Shown here: positions 1-9,795 of the stretch, piece by piece
Layout: each line of letters opens with the position of its first letter
Position numbering within the stretch: position 1 is the stretch's first letter
Assembly: GCF_000986785.1 (NCBI RefSeq)
Contig: NZ_LAYY01000018.1
Coordinates: 1 to 64,000, forward strand
Length of the DNA: 64,000 nucleotides
Source of the DNA: Mesobacillus campisalis
Lineage (GTDB): Bacteria; Bacillota; Bacilli; Bacillales; Cytobacillaceae
Reading direction: 5' to 3'
The notes under the pieces: model-generated
What the model was told of the DNA's origin: nothing
The model's input: the letters and a program-made list of their open reading frames with translations, nothing else
The model's database searches: none
Made by a program: the position numbers and the translations under genes

Positions 1-469
<469 letters not shown>

Positions 470-475
470 TAGGTT

Positions 476-666
<191 letters not shown>

Positions 667-671
667 AATGA

Positions 672-703
672 AAGAACAGCTGAAATATGCTGTTCTTTTT
701 TGT
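672..703 (+). terminator. Rho-independent terminator of the rRNA operon
   Basis: AAGAACAGC (672-680) pairs perfectly with GCTGTTCTT (689-697) around an 8-nt loop, followed by a T-rich tail. It ends the rRNA operon directly after 5S. Confidence 0.9.
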
Positions 704-724
704 GTTTTATAGAACCATCATGAA

Positions 725-850
725 ATGTAGATATCGGACCGAACGATGTCGATATCCTCCCAAACGATGTAGATATAATAGCAAACTGTGTAGAAAAGCC
801 GTCAATTCATGAAGAAAAAGCCACTTTTCATGTAGAAATAAATTAGTTGA
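725..850. repeat. Degenerate tandem array, 21-bp period, six units
   Basis: Six copies of a 7-bp core close to ATGTAGA start at 725, 746, 767, 788, 809 and 830, exactly 21 bp apart with no slippage. The rest of each unit has diverged, though the first three also share a TAT following the core and an ACG before the next one. Because 21 is a multiple of three, the minus strand encodes a repetitive peptide (an LH-containing heptad-like pattern at 707-904), but that frame has no ribosome binding site I can recognise and I do not call it a gene. The array lies just past the rRNA terminator. Confidence 0.8.
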
Positions 851-969
851 GGCACGAGAATCGTTGCTAGGTATCGTCCACCCGAAATTGTTCCCGGTCC
901 GCACTCTTTGTCGAACAAAAAAAGTTTTAAAAACGCCCTAAAGGGTAAAAAGTATTATTCCTTTAACGG

Positions 970-996
970 GTTTTACCTCTACATAAATATGGGCAG
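970..996 (+). promoter_or_regulatory. Possible sigma-B type promoter of the ctsR operon
   Basis: GTTTTA (970-975) and GGGCAG (991-996) are separated by 15 bp, resembling the sigma-B pattern GTTTAA-N12-15-GGGTAT. The clpC operon of B. subtilis has both sigma-A and sigma-B promoters. The match is imperfect and the presence of sigma-B in this organism is not shown here. Confidence 0.35.
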
Positions 997-1015
997 AATA
1001 GGACCACTGGAAGAA

Positions 1016-1044
1016 TTGCATCGTGGCATGTTTTTATGTATAAT
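1016..1044 (+). promoter_or_regulatory. Sigma-A promoter of the ctsR-mcsA-mcsB-clpC operon
   Basis: TTGCAT (1016-1021) and TATAAT (1039-1044) have a 17-bp spacer. The predicted start near 1051 falls inside the CtsR box, so repressor binding would block initiation. Confidence 0.75.
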
Positions 1045-1047
1045 TTA

Positions 1048-1064
1048 TGTCAAAGATAGTCAAA
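1048..1064 (+). promoter_or_regulatory. CtsR operator (heptad direct repeat)
   Basis: TGTCAAAGATAGTCAAA fits the CtsR heptanucleotide direct repeat (RGTCAAA-NAN-RGTCAAA). It overlaps the transcription start of the operon that encodes CtsR itself, implying autoregulation and heat induction as in B. subtilis. Confidence 0.85.
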
Positions 1065-1084
1065 GTCAGAATGGGGGAGGTTTA

Positions 1085-1546
1085 GTGAGGAATATATCGG
1101 ATATCATTGAAGGTTACCTTAAGCAGGTATTGGAGATGAGTGAACAGGACCTCGTTGAAATCAAACGCAGTGAAATTGCCGATAAATTTCAGTGCGTGCC
1201 GTCCCAGATAAATTATGTCATAAATACACGCTTTACCATTGAACGGGGATACCTCGTTGAGAGCAAGCGAGGCGGCGGGGGCTATATTCGGATTATGAAA
1301 GTGCAAACCCTTGACCATGCGCACCTGATTGACCAGCTGCTTTCGCTCGTCAGTCACCGAATTTCACAGGCCAATGCGGAGAGCATCATTCTCAGGCTGG
1401 TGGAGGAGGAAGTAATCACAGACAGGGAAGCAAAAATCATGGTGAGTGTGCTGGACCGGTCTGTTCTGCACATCGACCTGCCGCAGCGTGATGAACTTCG
1501 CTCAAGAATGCTGCGGGCAATGCTAATAGCAATCAAATATAAATGA
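1085..1546 (+). CDS. ctsR: Transcriptional repressor CtsR of class III heat-shock genes
   Basis: This 153-residue protein represses clp genes and its own operon by binding heptad repeats; arginine phosphorylation by McsB and heat release it. The sequence shows the family's winged helix-turn-helix with the signature SEIADKFQCVPSQINYVINT and the glycine-rich wing ESKRGGGGYIR, then the C-terminal dimer/ClpC-contact domain. The reading frame stays open upstream to 908, but GTG at 1085 is preferred because GGGGGAGG lies at 1073-1080 and the product then begins VRNISDII, like known CtsR. First gene of the operon with mcsA 30 bp downstream. Confidence 0.96.
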   Translation: MRNISDIIEGYLKQVLEMSEQDLVEIKRSEIADKFQCVPSQINYVINTRFTIERGYLVESKRGGGGYIRIMKVQTLDHAHLIDQLLSLVSHRISQANAESIILRLVEEEVITDREAKIMVSVLDRSVLHIDLPQRDELRSRMLRAMLIAIKYK

Positions 1547-1576
1547 AAAATGTAAGATATGGTGAGAGGTGAGAGC

Positions 1577-2125
1577 ATGATTTGCCAGGAGTGTAATCAG
1601 AGGCCGGCCACACTGCATTTTACCAACTTCAGCAATGGAGAAAAAACGGAGATGCATTTATGCGAACGGTGCGCACAGGAGAAGGGCGAAATGTTTATGA
1701 TGAATCAGGGCCCTGGTTTTTCCATTAACAACTTGCTGGCGGGGCTGCTGAACATGGAACCGGCCTTCAAGACTAAGGCCAAGGAGCCTTTTCCCCAGGA
1801 AAAGGTCATCCAATGTGACAACTGTTCGTTGACGTTCCCGCAATTTGTGAAGATAGGCCGCTTTGGGTGTGCGCATTGCTATGATGCTTTCCGTGAACAG
1901 CTTTCTCCAGTCATCCGCAGGCTGCATAGCGGGAATTCAACTCATAACGGCAAGGTTCCGCAGCGGATTGGCGGCTCTATTCAATTGCAGCGAAATATCG
2001 CGTCTTTGAAAAACACCTTGAGTGAGCACATCGCCCGGGAAGAATTTGAAAAGGCTGTAGAGCTAAGAGACCAAATCCGCTCATTGGAGAAGGAGCTGGC
2101 TGAGAAGCGAAGGGGAGGGGAATAA
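1577..2125 (+). CDS. mcsA: McsA, zinc-finger activator of the McsB arginine kinase
   Basis: A 182-residue protein that binds and activates McsB. Two pairs of CxxC motifs are visible near the N-terminus (CQEC and CERC) and two more in the middle (CDNC and CAHC), which bind zinc. The C-terminus carries a UVR domain ([20 protein letters not shown]), found in partners of Clp ATPases. The start ATG at 1577 has AGGTGAG at 1567-1573; an upstream in-frame ATG at 1559 lacks a site. It ends two bases before mcsB, so the two are translationally close. Confidence 0.95.
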   Translation: MICQECNQRPATLHFTNFSNGEKTEMHLCERCAQEKGEMFMMNQGPGFSINNLLAGLLNMEPAFKTKAKEPFPQEKVIQCDNCSLTFPQFVKIGRFGCAHCYDAFREQLSPVIRRLHSGNSTHNGKVPQRIGGSIQLQRNIASLKNTLSEHIAREEFEKAVELRDQIRSLEKELAEKRRGGE

Positions 2126-2127
2126 GG

Positions 2128-3198
2128 GTGTCTTTGGAACGATTTATCAATCAGGCAGTAAGCTCCTGGATGAGTGAAGACGGGCCAGACTCAGACATTG
2201 TCCTCAGTTCCCGTATTCGTTTAGCCAGGAATCTAAAAGAGATGAAGTTTCCGGCACTTGCTTCTGGCGAAGAATCAGGAGAAGTGATATCACATGTTAA
2301 AGAGATGCTCCAGCAGGGGTGTCCCTCAAGGTTTGGTCCACTGGAACTGCTGAAAATGGAAGAGATCCAGCCTCTGCAAAAAAGAGTGCTGGTCGAGAAG
2401 CATTTAATCAGCCCGCATCTTGCAGAGCACTCGCCCCACGGCGCCATTCTTTTATCGGAAAATGAACAGGTCAGCATCATGCTGAATGAGGAAGACCATA
2501 TCCGCATTCAATGTTTGTTCCCGGGGCTTCAATTATCAGAGGCTCTCCAGGCGGCTAATGAAATGGACGACTGGCTTGAAGGCGGCATTGATTATGCTTT
2601 TGATGAGCAGTATGGCTATTTGACCAGCTGCCCGACAAATGCAGGCACAGGTTTAAGGGCTTCCGTGATGATGCATTTGCCTGGACTGGTGCTGACCCAG
2701 CAGTTAAACAGGATTCTGCCGGCGATCAACCAGCTTGGCTTGGTGGTAAGGGGAATTTACGGCGAAGGCAGTGAAGCGCTGGGAAACATTTTTCAAATCT
2801 CCAACCAAATCACTTTGGGAAAATCGGAAGATGATATAGTAGAAGATTTAAAAAGCGTCGTATCCCAGCTGATTTCTCAGGAAAGGTCAGCACGGGAAGC
2901 ATTAGCCAAAACCTCAAACATACAATTAGAAGACAGAGTGTTCCGCTCTTATGGGACATTGGCAAACAGCAGGATCATCGAGACAAAGGAAGCGGCCAGC
3001 TGCCTGTCCGATGTCCGGCTTGGCATAGATATGGGGTATATCAAAAACATTTCAAAGAACATCTTAAATGAATTAATGATCCTGACACAGCCAGGTTTTT
3101 TACAACAATATGCAGGAGGGCCGCTGCGTCCGGAAGAAAGGGATATCCGCAGGGCAGCCCTGATCAGGGAAAGAATGAAGATGGAATTGAGCCAATAA
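2128..3198 (+). CDS. mcsB: Protein-arginine kinase McsB
   Basis: A 356-residue ATP:guanido phosphotransferase-fold enzyme that phosphorylates arginine residues, marking proteins for ClpC-ClpP and inactivating CtsR. The conserved nucleotide-binding segment SSRIRLARN is at residues 27-35 and the guanido-kinase active-site motif CPTNAGTG begins at Cys168, the position of the catalytic-loop cysteine in B. subtilis McsB. The GTG start at 2128 follows AGGGGAGGGG at 2110-2119. Length is close to the B. subtilis protein. Same operon as ctsR, mcsA and clpC. Confidence 0.95.
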   Translation: MSLERFINQAVSSWMSEDGPDSDIVLSSRIRLARNLKEMKFPALASGEESGEVISHVKEMLQQGCPSRFGPLELLKMEEIQPLQKRVLVEKHLISPHLAEHSPHGAILLSENEQVSIMLNEEDHIRIQCLFPGLQLSEALQAANEMDDWLEGGIDYAFDEQYGYLTSCPTNAGTGLRASVMMHLPGLVLTQQLNRILPAINQLGLVVRGIYGEGSEALGNIFQISNQITLGKSEDDIVEDLKSVVSQLISQERSAREALAKTSNIQLEDRVFRSYGTLANSRIIETKEAASCLSDVRLGIDMGYIKNISKNILNELMILTQPGFLQQYAGGPLRPEERDIRRAALIRERMKMELSQ

Positions 3199-3215
3199 TA
3201 AGGAGGATGAGCTTT

Positions 3216-5654
3216 ATGATGTTTGGACGGTTTACTGAAAGAGCGCAAAAAGTACTTGCTTTGGCACAGGAAGAGGCAATTCGCCTTGGACATAACAATA
3301 TTGGAACGGAACATGTCCTCCTCGGCCTTGTACGGGAAGGGGAAGGGATTGCCGCGAAGGCACTTTATGGACTGGGCCTGGGTGCCGAAAAGATTCAGAA
3401 GGAAGTAGAAAACCTGATTGGCAGGGGCCAGGAAGGCTCACAGACAATCCACTACACCCCAAGAGCGAAAAAGGTTATCGAACTATCAATGGATGAGGCA
3501 AGAAAGCTGGGCCACTCCTATGTGGGAACCGAACATATCCTCCTTGGCCTTATTCGTGAAGGTGAAGGCGTCGCTGCAAGGGTTCTGAACAATCTCGGGG
3601 TAAGCCTGAATAAAGCGCGCCAGCAAGTGCTGCAGCTTCTGGGCAGCAATGAGACTTCAGGCCATCAGGGAGGCGGTGCCGTCCATGCGAATACGCCGAC
3701 CCTAGACAGCCTAGCAAGGGATCTGACAGCCATAGCCCGTGAAGGAAGCCTTGATCCTGTCATCGGAAGAAGCAAGGAAATCCAGAGGGTAATCGAGGTA
3801 TTGAGCCGCCGGACAAAGAACAACCCTGTATTGATTGGTGAGCCAGGGGTAGGTAAGACGGCAATTGCTGAAGGCCTCGCCCAGCAGATTGTGAATAATG
3901 AAGTACCGGAAATTCTCCGTGACAAAAGGGTTATGACTCTTGATATGGGTACAGTTGTCGCCGGAACAAAATACCGCGGTGAATTTGAAGACCGCCTGAA
4001 AAAGGTGATGGATGAAATCCGCCAGGCAGGAAATATCATTCTCTTCATTGACGAACTGCACACCCTTATTGGTGCCGGCGGTGCGGAAGGTGCGATTGAT
4101 GCTTCGAATATCCTCAAGCCTTCGCTCGCCCGTGGAGAACTTCAGTGCATCGGTGCTACTACTCTTGATGAGTATCGTAAATATATTGAAAAGGATGCTG
4201 CCCTTGAGCGCCGTTTCCAGCCAATTACTGTGGATGAGCCGACAGCAGAAGAATCGGTTCAGATTCTAAAAGGCCTGAGAGACCGTTATGAAGCCCATCA
4301 CCGGGTATCCATTACCGATGAAGCGATCGAAGCGGCAGTAAAGCTTTCTGACCGCTATATATCCGACCGTTTCCTTCCAGATAAGGCGATCGACCTGATT
4401 GATGAGGCCGGATCCAAGGTCCGCCTTCGTTCCTATACGACTCCTCCGAACCTTAAGGAGCTTGAAGCAAAACTTGAAGAAGTGCGCAAGGAAAAAGATG
4501 CATCTGTCCAAAGCCAGGAATTTGAAAAAGCTGCTTCCCTGAGGGATACGGAACAGCGCCTGCGCGAGCAACTTGAAAATACAAAGAAATCCTGGAAAGA
4601 AAAGCAGGGCCAGGAAAACAGCGAAGTAACGGTTGATGATATTGCCCATGTGGTCTCAAGCTGGACGGGGGTTCCTGTTTCCAAGCTGGCTCAGACAGAG
4701 ACGCAAAAACTGTTGAAGCTGGAAGAAATTTTGCATTCCCGCCTAATTGGGCAGGAGGAAGCGGTCAAGGCAGTTTCAAAAGCTGTCCGCCGGGCAAGGG
4801 CTGGATTAAAAGATCCAAAGCGCCCAATCGGATCCTTCATTTTCCTCGGGCCTACCGGGGTCGGGAAGACAGAATTGGCCAGAGCGCTTGCAGAAGCCAT
4901 GTTCGGGGACGAAGATGCGATGATCCGTGTCGATATGTCCGAGTATATGGAAAAGCACTCGACTTCCCGTCTGGTTGGTTCCCCTCCAGGATATGTGGGA
5001 TATGATGAGGGCGGCCAGCTGACGGAGAAGGTCCGCAGAAAGCCATATTCCGTTGTGCTTCTTGATGAAATCGAGAAAGCCCATCCGGATGTTTTCAATA
5101 TTCTTTTACAGGTGCTCGAAGACGGCCGATTGACAGACTCCAAGGGAAGGACAGTCGATTTCCGCAACACCGTCCTGATTATGACATCCAACGTCGGAGC
5201 AGAGGCGCTGAAGCGCAATAAATATGTCGGCTTCAATATCCAGGATGGAGACCAGAATTACAAGGATATGAAGGGCAATGTAATGGAGGAACTGAAAAAA
5301 GCGTTCCGCCCAGAGTTCCTTAACCGGATTGATGAAATCATTGTCTTCCATGCCCTTGAAAAAGAGCATTTGAAGCAGATTGTGACGCTTATGTCCGACC
5401 AGCTTGTGAAGCGGCTTGTTGAACAGGACATCAACCTTGAGCTGACGGAAGCAGCCAAGGAAAAAATTTCGGAAGAAGGCTACGATCCGGAATACGGAGC
5501 ACGTCCTCTCCGCCGGGCTATCCAAAAGCATATTGAAGACCAGCTTTCTGAAGAGCTGCTTAAAGGTACCGTCCTTAAGGGACAAAAAGTCATCATTGAT
5601 GTGGAGGACGGCCAATTTACCGTAAAAACACCGGAGGGCACGACGAATAAATAG
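3216..5654 (+). CDS. clpC: AAA+ unfoldase ClpC
   Basis: An 812-residue Hsp100 ATPase that unfolds substrates and feeds them to ClpP. Order of parts: a two-repeat Clp N-domain (about 1-145), AAA module 1 with Walker A GEPGVGKT and sensor region, a central coiled-coil/UVR segment ([20 protein letters not shown]), AAA module 2 with GPTGVGKT, and a C-terminal D2-small domain. The start ATG at 3216 is 9 nt after AGGAGG (3201-3206); the in-frame ATG at 3207 abuts that site and is rejected. Last gene of the CtsR operon; a strong terminator follows. Confidence 0.97.
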   Translation: MMFGRFTERAQKVLALAQEEAIRLGHNNIGTEHVLLGLVREGEGIAAKALYGLGLGAEKIQKEVENLIGRGQEGSQTIHYTPRAKKVIELSMDEARKLGHSYVGTEHILLGLIREGEGVAARVLNNLGVSLNKARQQVLQLLGSNETSGHQGGGAVHANTPTLDSLARDLTAIAREGSLDPVIGRSKEIQRVIEVLSRRTKNNPVLIGEPGVGKTAIAEGLAQQIVNNEVPEILRDKRVMTLDMGTVVAGTKYRGEFEDRLKKVMDEIRQAGNIILFIDELHTLIGAGGAEGAIDASNILKPSLARGELQCIGATTLDEYRKYIEKDAALERRFQPITVDEPTAEESVQILKGLRDRYEAHHRVSITDEAIEAAVKLSDRYISDRFLPDKAIDLIDEAGSKVRLRSYTTPPNLKELEAKLEEVRKEKDASVQSQEFEKAASLRDTEQRLREQLENTKKSWKEKQGQENSEVTVDDIAHVVSSWTGVPVSKLAQTETQKLLKLEEILHSRLIGQEEAVKAVSKAVRRARAGLKDPKRPIGSFIFLGPTGVGKTELARALAEAMFGDEDAMIRVDMSEYMEKHSTSRLVGSPPGYVGYDEGGQLTEKVRRKPYSVVLLDEIEKAHPDVFNILLQVLEDGRLTDSKGRTVDFRNTVLIMTSNVGAEALKRNKYVGFNIQDGDQNYKDMKGNVMEELKKAFRPEFLNRIDEIIVFHALEKEHLKQIVTLMSDQLVKRLVEQDINLELTEAAKEKISEEGYDPEYGARPLRRAIQKHIEDQLSEELLKGTVLKGQKVIIDVEDGQFTVKTPEGTTNK

Positions 5655-5670
5655 GTTCTATATTTAAAAT

Positions 5671-5718
5671 AAAGAGGTATACGTATGACAGTGTACGTAT
5701 ACCTCTTTTATCTTTTAT
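5671..5718 (+). terminator. Rho-independent terminator after clpC
   Basis: A perfect 15-bp stem, AAAGAGGTATACGTA (5671-5685) with its complement at 5694-5708, 8-nt loop, then a T-rich tail. It separates the ctsR operon from radA. Confidence 0.93.
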
Positions 5719-5829
5719 TACAATCAGGTATCAAGTGCTGAAGAAATGAAACAATATTCAAGCTGAATCGTCTTATACATATCAGAAGCTAGGGGCTTGA
5801 GCTTTTCTAGATGAGGAGTAGAAGTAAAT

Positions 5830-7209
5830 ATGGCTAAACGTAAAACAAAATTCATGTGCCAGGAATGTGGGTACGAGTCTCCTAAATGGATGGGGAAATG
5901 TCCGGGGTGCGGCCAGTGGAACAAGATGGTGGAGGAAACGGAAAGCTCCGGAGGCGGCCGCAAAGGGGCCTTCAATCATTCAAACACCACCGGAATCAAA
6001 CCAAAGGCAACGCCTATTACCTCGATTGAAACTATCAGTGAGCCGAGGATACATACTGAAATGAGAGAGCTCAACCGGGTTCTTGGCGGAGGGGTTGTAA
6101 AGGGCTCGCTCGTTCTGATTGGCGGCGACCCAGGTATCGGAAAGTCGACCCTCCTCCTGCAGGTCTCTTTCCAGCTGGCCAAGATTGGCCAGTCGGTCCT
6201 TTATATTTCCGGCGAAGAGTCGATGCGGCAGACAAAGCTGAGGGCAGACAGGCTGGGAGTGGCATCCGAGAATCTTCTGGTCTATTCCGAAACCAACCTG
6301 GAAGAAATCAGCCTGACGATTGAAAAGAACGACCCGGACTTTGTTATCGTGGATTCCATCCAGACGGTGTACCACCCGGATGTCACCTCGGCCCCTGGGA
6401 GTGTCTCTCAGGTGCGCGAGTGTACAGCAGAGCTGATGAGGATTGCCAAGACTAAGGGCGTGGCCATTTTCATTGTTGGGCATGTAACAAAGGAAGGCTC
6501 CATCGCCGGGCCGCGCCTGTTGGAGCATATGGTGGACACGGTGCTCTATTTTGAAGGAGAGCGGCACCACACCTACCGTATATTGCGCGCCGTTAAAAAT
6601 CGATTTGGGTCAACAAACGAAATGGGTATTTTCGAGATGAAGGAAGCCGGGCTCGAGGAGGTCGCCAACCCGTCGGAAATCTTCCTTGAAGAGCGTTCAC
6701 AGGGAGCCTCCGGATCCACTGTGGTGGCGTCCATGGAGGGAACGCGCCCGGTTCTGGTGGAGATTCAGGCGCTGATCTCGCCGACAAGCTTTGGAAATCC
6801 GCGCAGGATGGCGACAGGTATTGACCATAACCGGGTAAGCCTGCTGATGGCAGTACTCGAGAAACGGGTCGGCCTTCTGCTTGCGAACCAGGATGCCTAT
6901 CTGAAGGTGGCAGGCGGAGTCAAACTGGATGAACCGGCGATTGATCTGGCCATTGCGGTTAGCATTGCATCCAGCTTCCGGGACAGGCCGACGCGCGCTT
7001 CAGACTGCATCATCGGTGAGGTCGGCCTCACAGGGGAAGTGCGGCGTGTCTCACGAATTGAGCAGAGGGTGCAGGAAGCGGCAAAACTTGGCTTTGAAAG
7101 AGTCATTCTGCCAGAGAATAATCTGGGAGGCTGGACTTGTCCTCCCGGCATCACACTGATTGGGGTCACTTCGGTCAGCGAGGCATTGAAGGCTGTTCTG
7201 GAGGGCTAG
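5830..7209 (+). CDS. radA: DNA repair protein RadA (Sms), branch-migration ATPase
   Basis: A 459-residue RecA-related helicase acting in homologous recombination. It has the N-terminal zinc finger (Cys10, Cys13, Cys24, Cys27), Walker [11 protein letters not shown] at residues 98-107, the RadA-specific KNRFG motif at 256-260 and a C-terminal Lon-protease-like domain (about 290-459). The start ATG at 5830 has GAGGAG at 5813-5818. In B. subtilis disA follows directly; here it does not, and a 231-bp spacer leads to yacL. A terminator before the gene suggests transcription separate from clpC, though I could not identify a convincing promoter. Confidence 0.96.
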   Translation: MAKRKTKFMCQECGYESPKWMGKCPGCGQWNKMVEETESSGGGRKGAFNHSNTTGIKPKATPITSIETISEPRIHTEMRELNRVLGGGVVKGSLVLIGGDPGIGKSTLLLQVSFQLAKIGQSVLYISGEESMRQTKLRADRLGVASENLLVYSETNLEEISLTIEKNDPDFVIVDSIQTVYHPDVTSAPGSVSQVRECTAELMRIAKTKGVAIFIVGHVTKEGSIAGPRLLEHMVDTVLYFEGERHHTYRILRAVKNRFGSTNEMGIFEMKEAGLEEVANPSEIFLEERSQGASGSTVVASMEGTRPVLVEIQALISPTSFGNPRRMATGIDHNRVSLLMAVLEKRVGLLLANQDAYLKVAGGVKLDEPAIDLAIAVSIASSFRDRPTRASDCIIGEVGLTGEVRRVSRIEQRVQEAAKLGFERVILPENNLGGWTCPPGITLIGVTSVSEALKAVLEG

Positions 7210-7440
7210 ACAGGGCAATAGGGAGGCCATTTGGACCATGGTCCCATCAGGAAATAGGTAATTTTCCATATGTTGACAAATAGCTGCCTTTGGTGCTACT
7301 TTTATAAATACCAGAGTGGAAGGTATTGGTTACAGATGCATTTTAAAAATGTTCCAGCTATTAACAAACAGTAAAAATCTTATTAAGCGAAGGTTTCAAT
7401 TTATAGAATTTGTTTATAATGAGAACAAGGAGGTGAAGGA
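7210..7440 (+). other. Spacer where disA would be expected; no gene
   Basis: B. subtilis has disA (c-di-AMP synthase and DNA scanning protein, about 1.1 kb) between radA and yacL. Only 231 bp are present here, with no open frame resembling DisA and no recognisable remnant. The stretch contains the yacL promoter and ribosome binding site. Confidence 0.75.
7273..7302 (+). promoter_or_regulatory. Sigma-A promoter upstream of yacL
   Basis: TTGACA (7273-7278), 18-bp spacer and an extended -10 TGCTACTTT (hexamer 7297-7302). A TATAAT at 7415-7420 lies nearer the gene but has no good -35. Confidence 0.6.
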
Positions 7441-8526
7441 ATGTTAAGACGTATCATTCAAGCCTGTTTCCTTATCATTGGAGGAACGCTTGGAATATTC
7501 TTAATTCCTGATTTGCTATCGTTAGTCGGCATGGAAGATTTTCATCTGATTTCCAACCCGTATGTTTCTGCTGTACTTGGTGCACTTATCTTTTATTTAA
7601 TTTCTTTTTGGGCGGTTGACCCTGTCACAAATTTTGTCAAATGGGCAGAAGAGTCATTGATTAAAGCGCCGATCACAGATGTTTTATTTGGCAGCATTGG
7701 CTTGTTCTTCGGCCTTTTGGTGGCCTTTTTAATCGGATTTGCCCTTAATGCTGTCCAAGTGCCAATCGTGAATACAGTAGCCCCTATCCTGCTCACTCTT
7801 TTATTTGGATACCTCGGATTTCAGGTAGGCTTCAAGAAGCGGGATGAACTTCTCGGCCTTTTTTCAAAGGGCAAGAAAAAGGGAAGTGAAGAGGAAGAGA
7901 CGGAAAAAGAAGCCGAAGGAACATGGAAAATCCTCGATACCAGCGTCATTATCGATGGGAGAATTGCGGATATCTGCAAGACTGGTTTTCTCGAAGGCAT
8001 CATCGTCATTCCCCAGTTTGTGCTGGGAGAGCTGCAGCATATCGCGGATTCTTCAGATGCCCTGAAACGAAACCGCGGCCGGCGAGGGCTTGATATCCTC
8101 AACCGGATCCAGAAGGAGCTGGCAATCAAAGTCCAGGTCTATGAGGGGGACTTTGATGAAATCAATGAAGTAGATTCGAAGCTCGTCAAACTTGCCAAAC
8201 TGACAAATGGTGTCGTTGTGACTAACGATTTTAATTTAAACAAGGTATGCGAACTACAGGGAGTTCCGGTATTGAATATCAATGATCTTGCCAATGCGGT
8301 GAAGCCGGTTGTCCTGCCCGGGGAAGAGCTAAGCATCCAGGTAATCAAGGATGGCAAGGAGCATAATCAGGGCATTGCGTATCTGGATGATGGTACGATG
8401 ATCGTTGTTGAAGAAGGTCGGGATTATATCGGCAAGCGAATTGATGTTCTGGTCACGAGTGTTCTCCAGACATCTGCAGGCAGAATGATTTTTGCCAAGC
8501 CCAAGTTATTGGAAAAAGCGCTATAG
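7441..8526 (+). CDS. yacL: Membrane-anchored PIN/TRAM domain protein YacL
   Basis: A 361-residue protein with about four N-terminal hydrophobic helices (residues 1-130), a charged linker, a PIN-like nuclease domain beginning at [15 protein letters not shown] with conserved acidic residues (also TNDFNLNK further on), and a C-terminal TRAM domain expected to bind RNA. The in vivo substrate is not established. A strong GGAGGTGAAGGA precedes ATG at 7441. In B. subtilis it sits after disA in the same operon; here it has its own promoter and leads into ispD. Confidence 0.9.
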   Translation: MLRRIIQACFLIIGGTLGIFLIPDLLSLVGMEDFHLISNPYVSAVLGALIFYLISFWAVDPVTNFVKWAEESLIKAPITDVLFGSIGLFFGLLVAFLIGFALNAVQVPIVNTVAPILLTLLFGYLGFQVGFKKRDELLGLFSKGKKKGSEEEETEKEAEGTWKILDTSVIIDGRIADICKTGFLEGIIVIPQFVLGELQHIADSSDALKRNRGRRGLDILNRIQKELAIKVQVYEGDFDEINEVDSKLVKLAKLTNGVVVTNDFNLNKVCELQGVPVLNINDLANAVKPVVLPGEELSIQVIKDGKEHNQGIAYLDDGTMIVVEEGRDYIGKRIDVLVTSVLQTSAGRMIFAKPKLLEKAL

Positions 8527-8545
8527 AGAGATAGGAGTTTTGGAT

Positions 8546-9235
8546 ATGGCTTACCAGGTCATTATTCCGGCTGCTGGCCAGGGAAAGAGGATGGGAGCAG
8601 GAAAGAATAAGCTTTATTTGACACTGGAGGATACTCCGGTTCTGATTCATACGTTACGGGTCTTTGATGAAGATGAAGAATGCGGCGGAATGATTCTTGC
8701 CATTCATCCTGAGGACGAAGCCCAATTCAAGGATATGATCCATTTTTATGGAATCCGGAAGGTCACCTCCATGGTCCATGGAGGCAGGGAACGCCAGGAT
8801 AGTGTCTATAGTGGTGTAAAGGTGCTGGAGGAGGAAGGAATTGTCCTAGTCCACGACGCCGCCCGCCCTTTTATAAAAAAGGAGACCATCCATTCCCTTG
8901 TCCGTGAGGCGGAAATGGAAGGAGCAGCCATCGCGGCAGTACCAGTCAAGGATACAATCAAAAGAGCAGATAGCAATATGGTTACAGAAACAATTGAGCG
9001 TTCAAGCTTGTGGGCTGTCCAAACCCCACAGGCTTTTCGCATTTCCGTTCTCCGGAATGCCCACGAAAAAGCAGTCAAGGAAGAGTTCACGGGCACCGAT
9101 GATGCAAGCCTGGTCGAACGGCTTCCGCATAAAGTCGCGATAATTGAGGGCGATTATGATAATATAAAGCTGACCACACCTGAAGATGTGTTTTTTGCCG
9201 AAGCGATTTTAAAAAAGCGGAAGCAGTTAGGATAG
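8546..9235 (+). CDS. ispD: 2-C-methyl-D-erythritol 4-phosphate cytidylyltransferase IspD
   Basis: A 229-residue enzyme that joins CTP and MEP to give CDP-ME in the non-mevalonate isoprenoid pathway. The N-terminal nucleotide-binding motif PAAGQGKRMGAGKNK and the VHDAARPF segment are diagnostic. The frame is open further upstream inside yacL, but ATG at 8546, shortly after ATAGGAG (8531-8537), gives the family's usual N-terminus. It lies 19 bp after yacL and 49 bp before ispF, which acts two steps later in the pathway. Confidence 0.95.
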   Translation: MAYQVIIPAAGQGKRMGAGKNKLYLTLEDTPVLIHTLRVFDEDEECGGMILAIHPEDEAQFKDMIHFYGIRKVTSMVHGGRERQDSVYSGVKVLEEEGIVLVHDAARPFIKKETIHSLVREAEMEGAAIAAVPVKDTIKRADSNMVTETIERSSLWAVQTPQAFRISVLRNAHEKAVKEEFTGTDDASLVERLPHKVAIIEGDYDNIKLTTPEDVFFAEAILKKRKQLG

Positions 9236-9284
9236 GCAGACTGATGCTGCCATCCATGAACTTTAATAAAAGGAGCAAGTTCAG

Positions 9285-9761
9285 ATGTTTCGAATTGGAC
9301 AAGGTTTTGATGTACACCAGCTGACAGAGGGAAGGCCGCTGATCATCGGCGGAATTGAAATCCCTTATGAAAAGGGGCTGCTCGGCCATTCTGATGCAGA
9401 TGTGCTTTTGCATACGGTAGCTGATGCCTGTCTTGGCGCGATTGGCGAGGGGGATATTGGCCGGCATTTTCCTGACACGGACCCAGCATTCAAGGATGCT
9501 GATTCGGCAAAGCTGATGGAGCATGTCTGGGGAATCGTCAAGGAAAAAGGCTACAAGCTGGTGAATGCCGACTGCACGATTATTGCCCAGAAGCCTAAAA
9601 TGGCTCCATACATTGAGCAAATCAGGGACCGGGTTGCCGAGCTGCTCGAAGCATCGGCCGAACAGGTCAACATAAAGGCAACGACCACAGAAAAACTTGG
9701 CTTTACCGGCCGCGGGGAAGGGATTGCCGCCCAGGTAGCACTTCTGCTGCAAAAGGCATAA
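9285..9761 (+). CDS. ispF: 2-C-methyl-D-erythritol 2,4-cyclodiphosphate synthase IspF
   Basis: A 158-residue trimeric enzyme that cyclises CDP-ME 2-phosphate to MEcPP. Metal ligands Asp9, His11 (GFDVH) and His43 (in ADVLLH) are present, with the substrate loop GHSDADV and the C-terminal [17 protein letters not shown] signature. A GGAGC-type ribosome site precedes ATG at 9285. It lies between ispD and gltX as in B. subtilis. Confidence 0.97.
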   Translation: MFRIGQGFDVHQLTEGRPLIIGGIEIPYEKGLLGHSDADVLLHTVADACLGAIGEGDIGRHFPDTDPAFKDADSAKLMEHVWGIVKEKGYKLVNADCTIIAQKPKMAPYIEQIRDRVAELLEASAEQVNIKATTTEKLGFTGRGEGIAAQVALLLQKA

Positions 9762-9795
9762 GCACTCGCAGGCTTACTATTTAAGGAGGATTTAT

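Noticed and set aside
725-850. CRISPR array or iteron-type origin
   Set aside because: The conserved core is only about 7 bp, no cas or replication genes are adjacent, and the chromosomal origin is not expected here.
707-904. Minus-strand 65-residue frame with a repeating LH pattern
   Set aside because: It is the translation of the 21-bp array, without a recognisable ribosome site; kept as a repeat, not a gene.
7210-7440. A decayed disA pseudogene
   Set aside because: No segment resembling DisA motifs could be read in any frame; the interval is too short.
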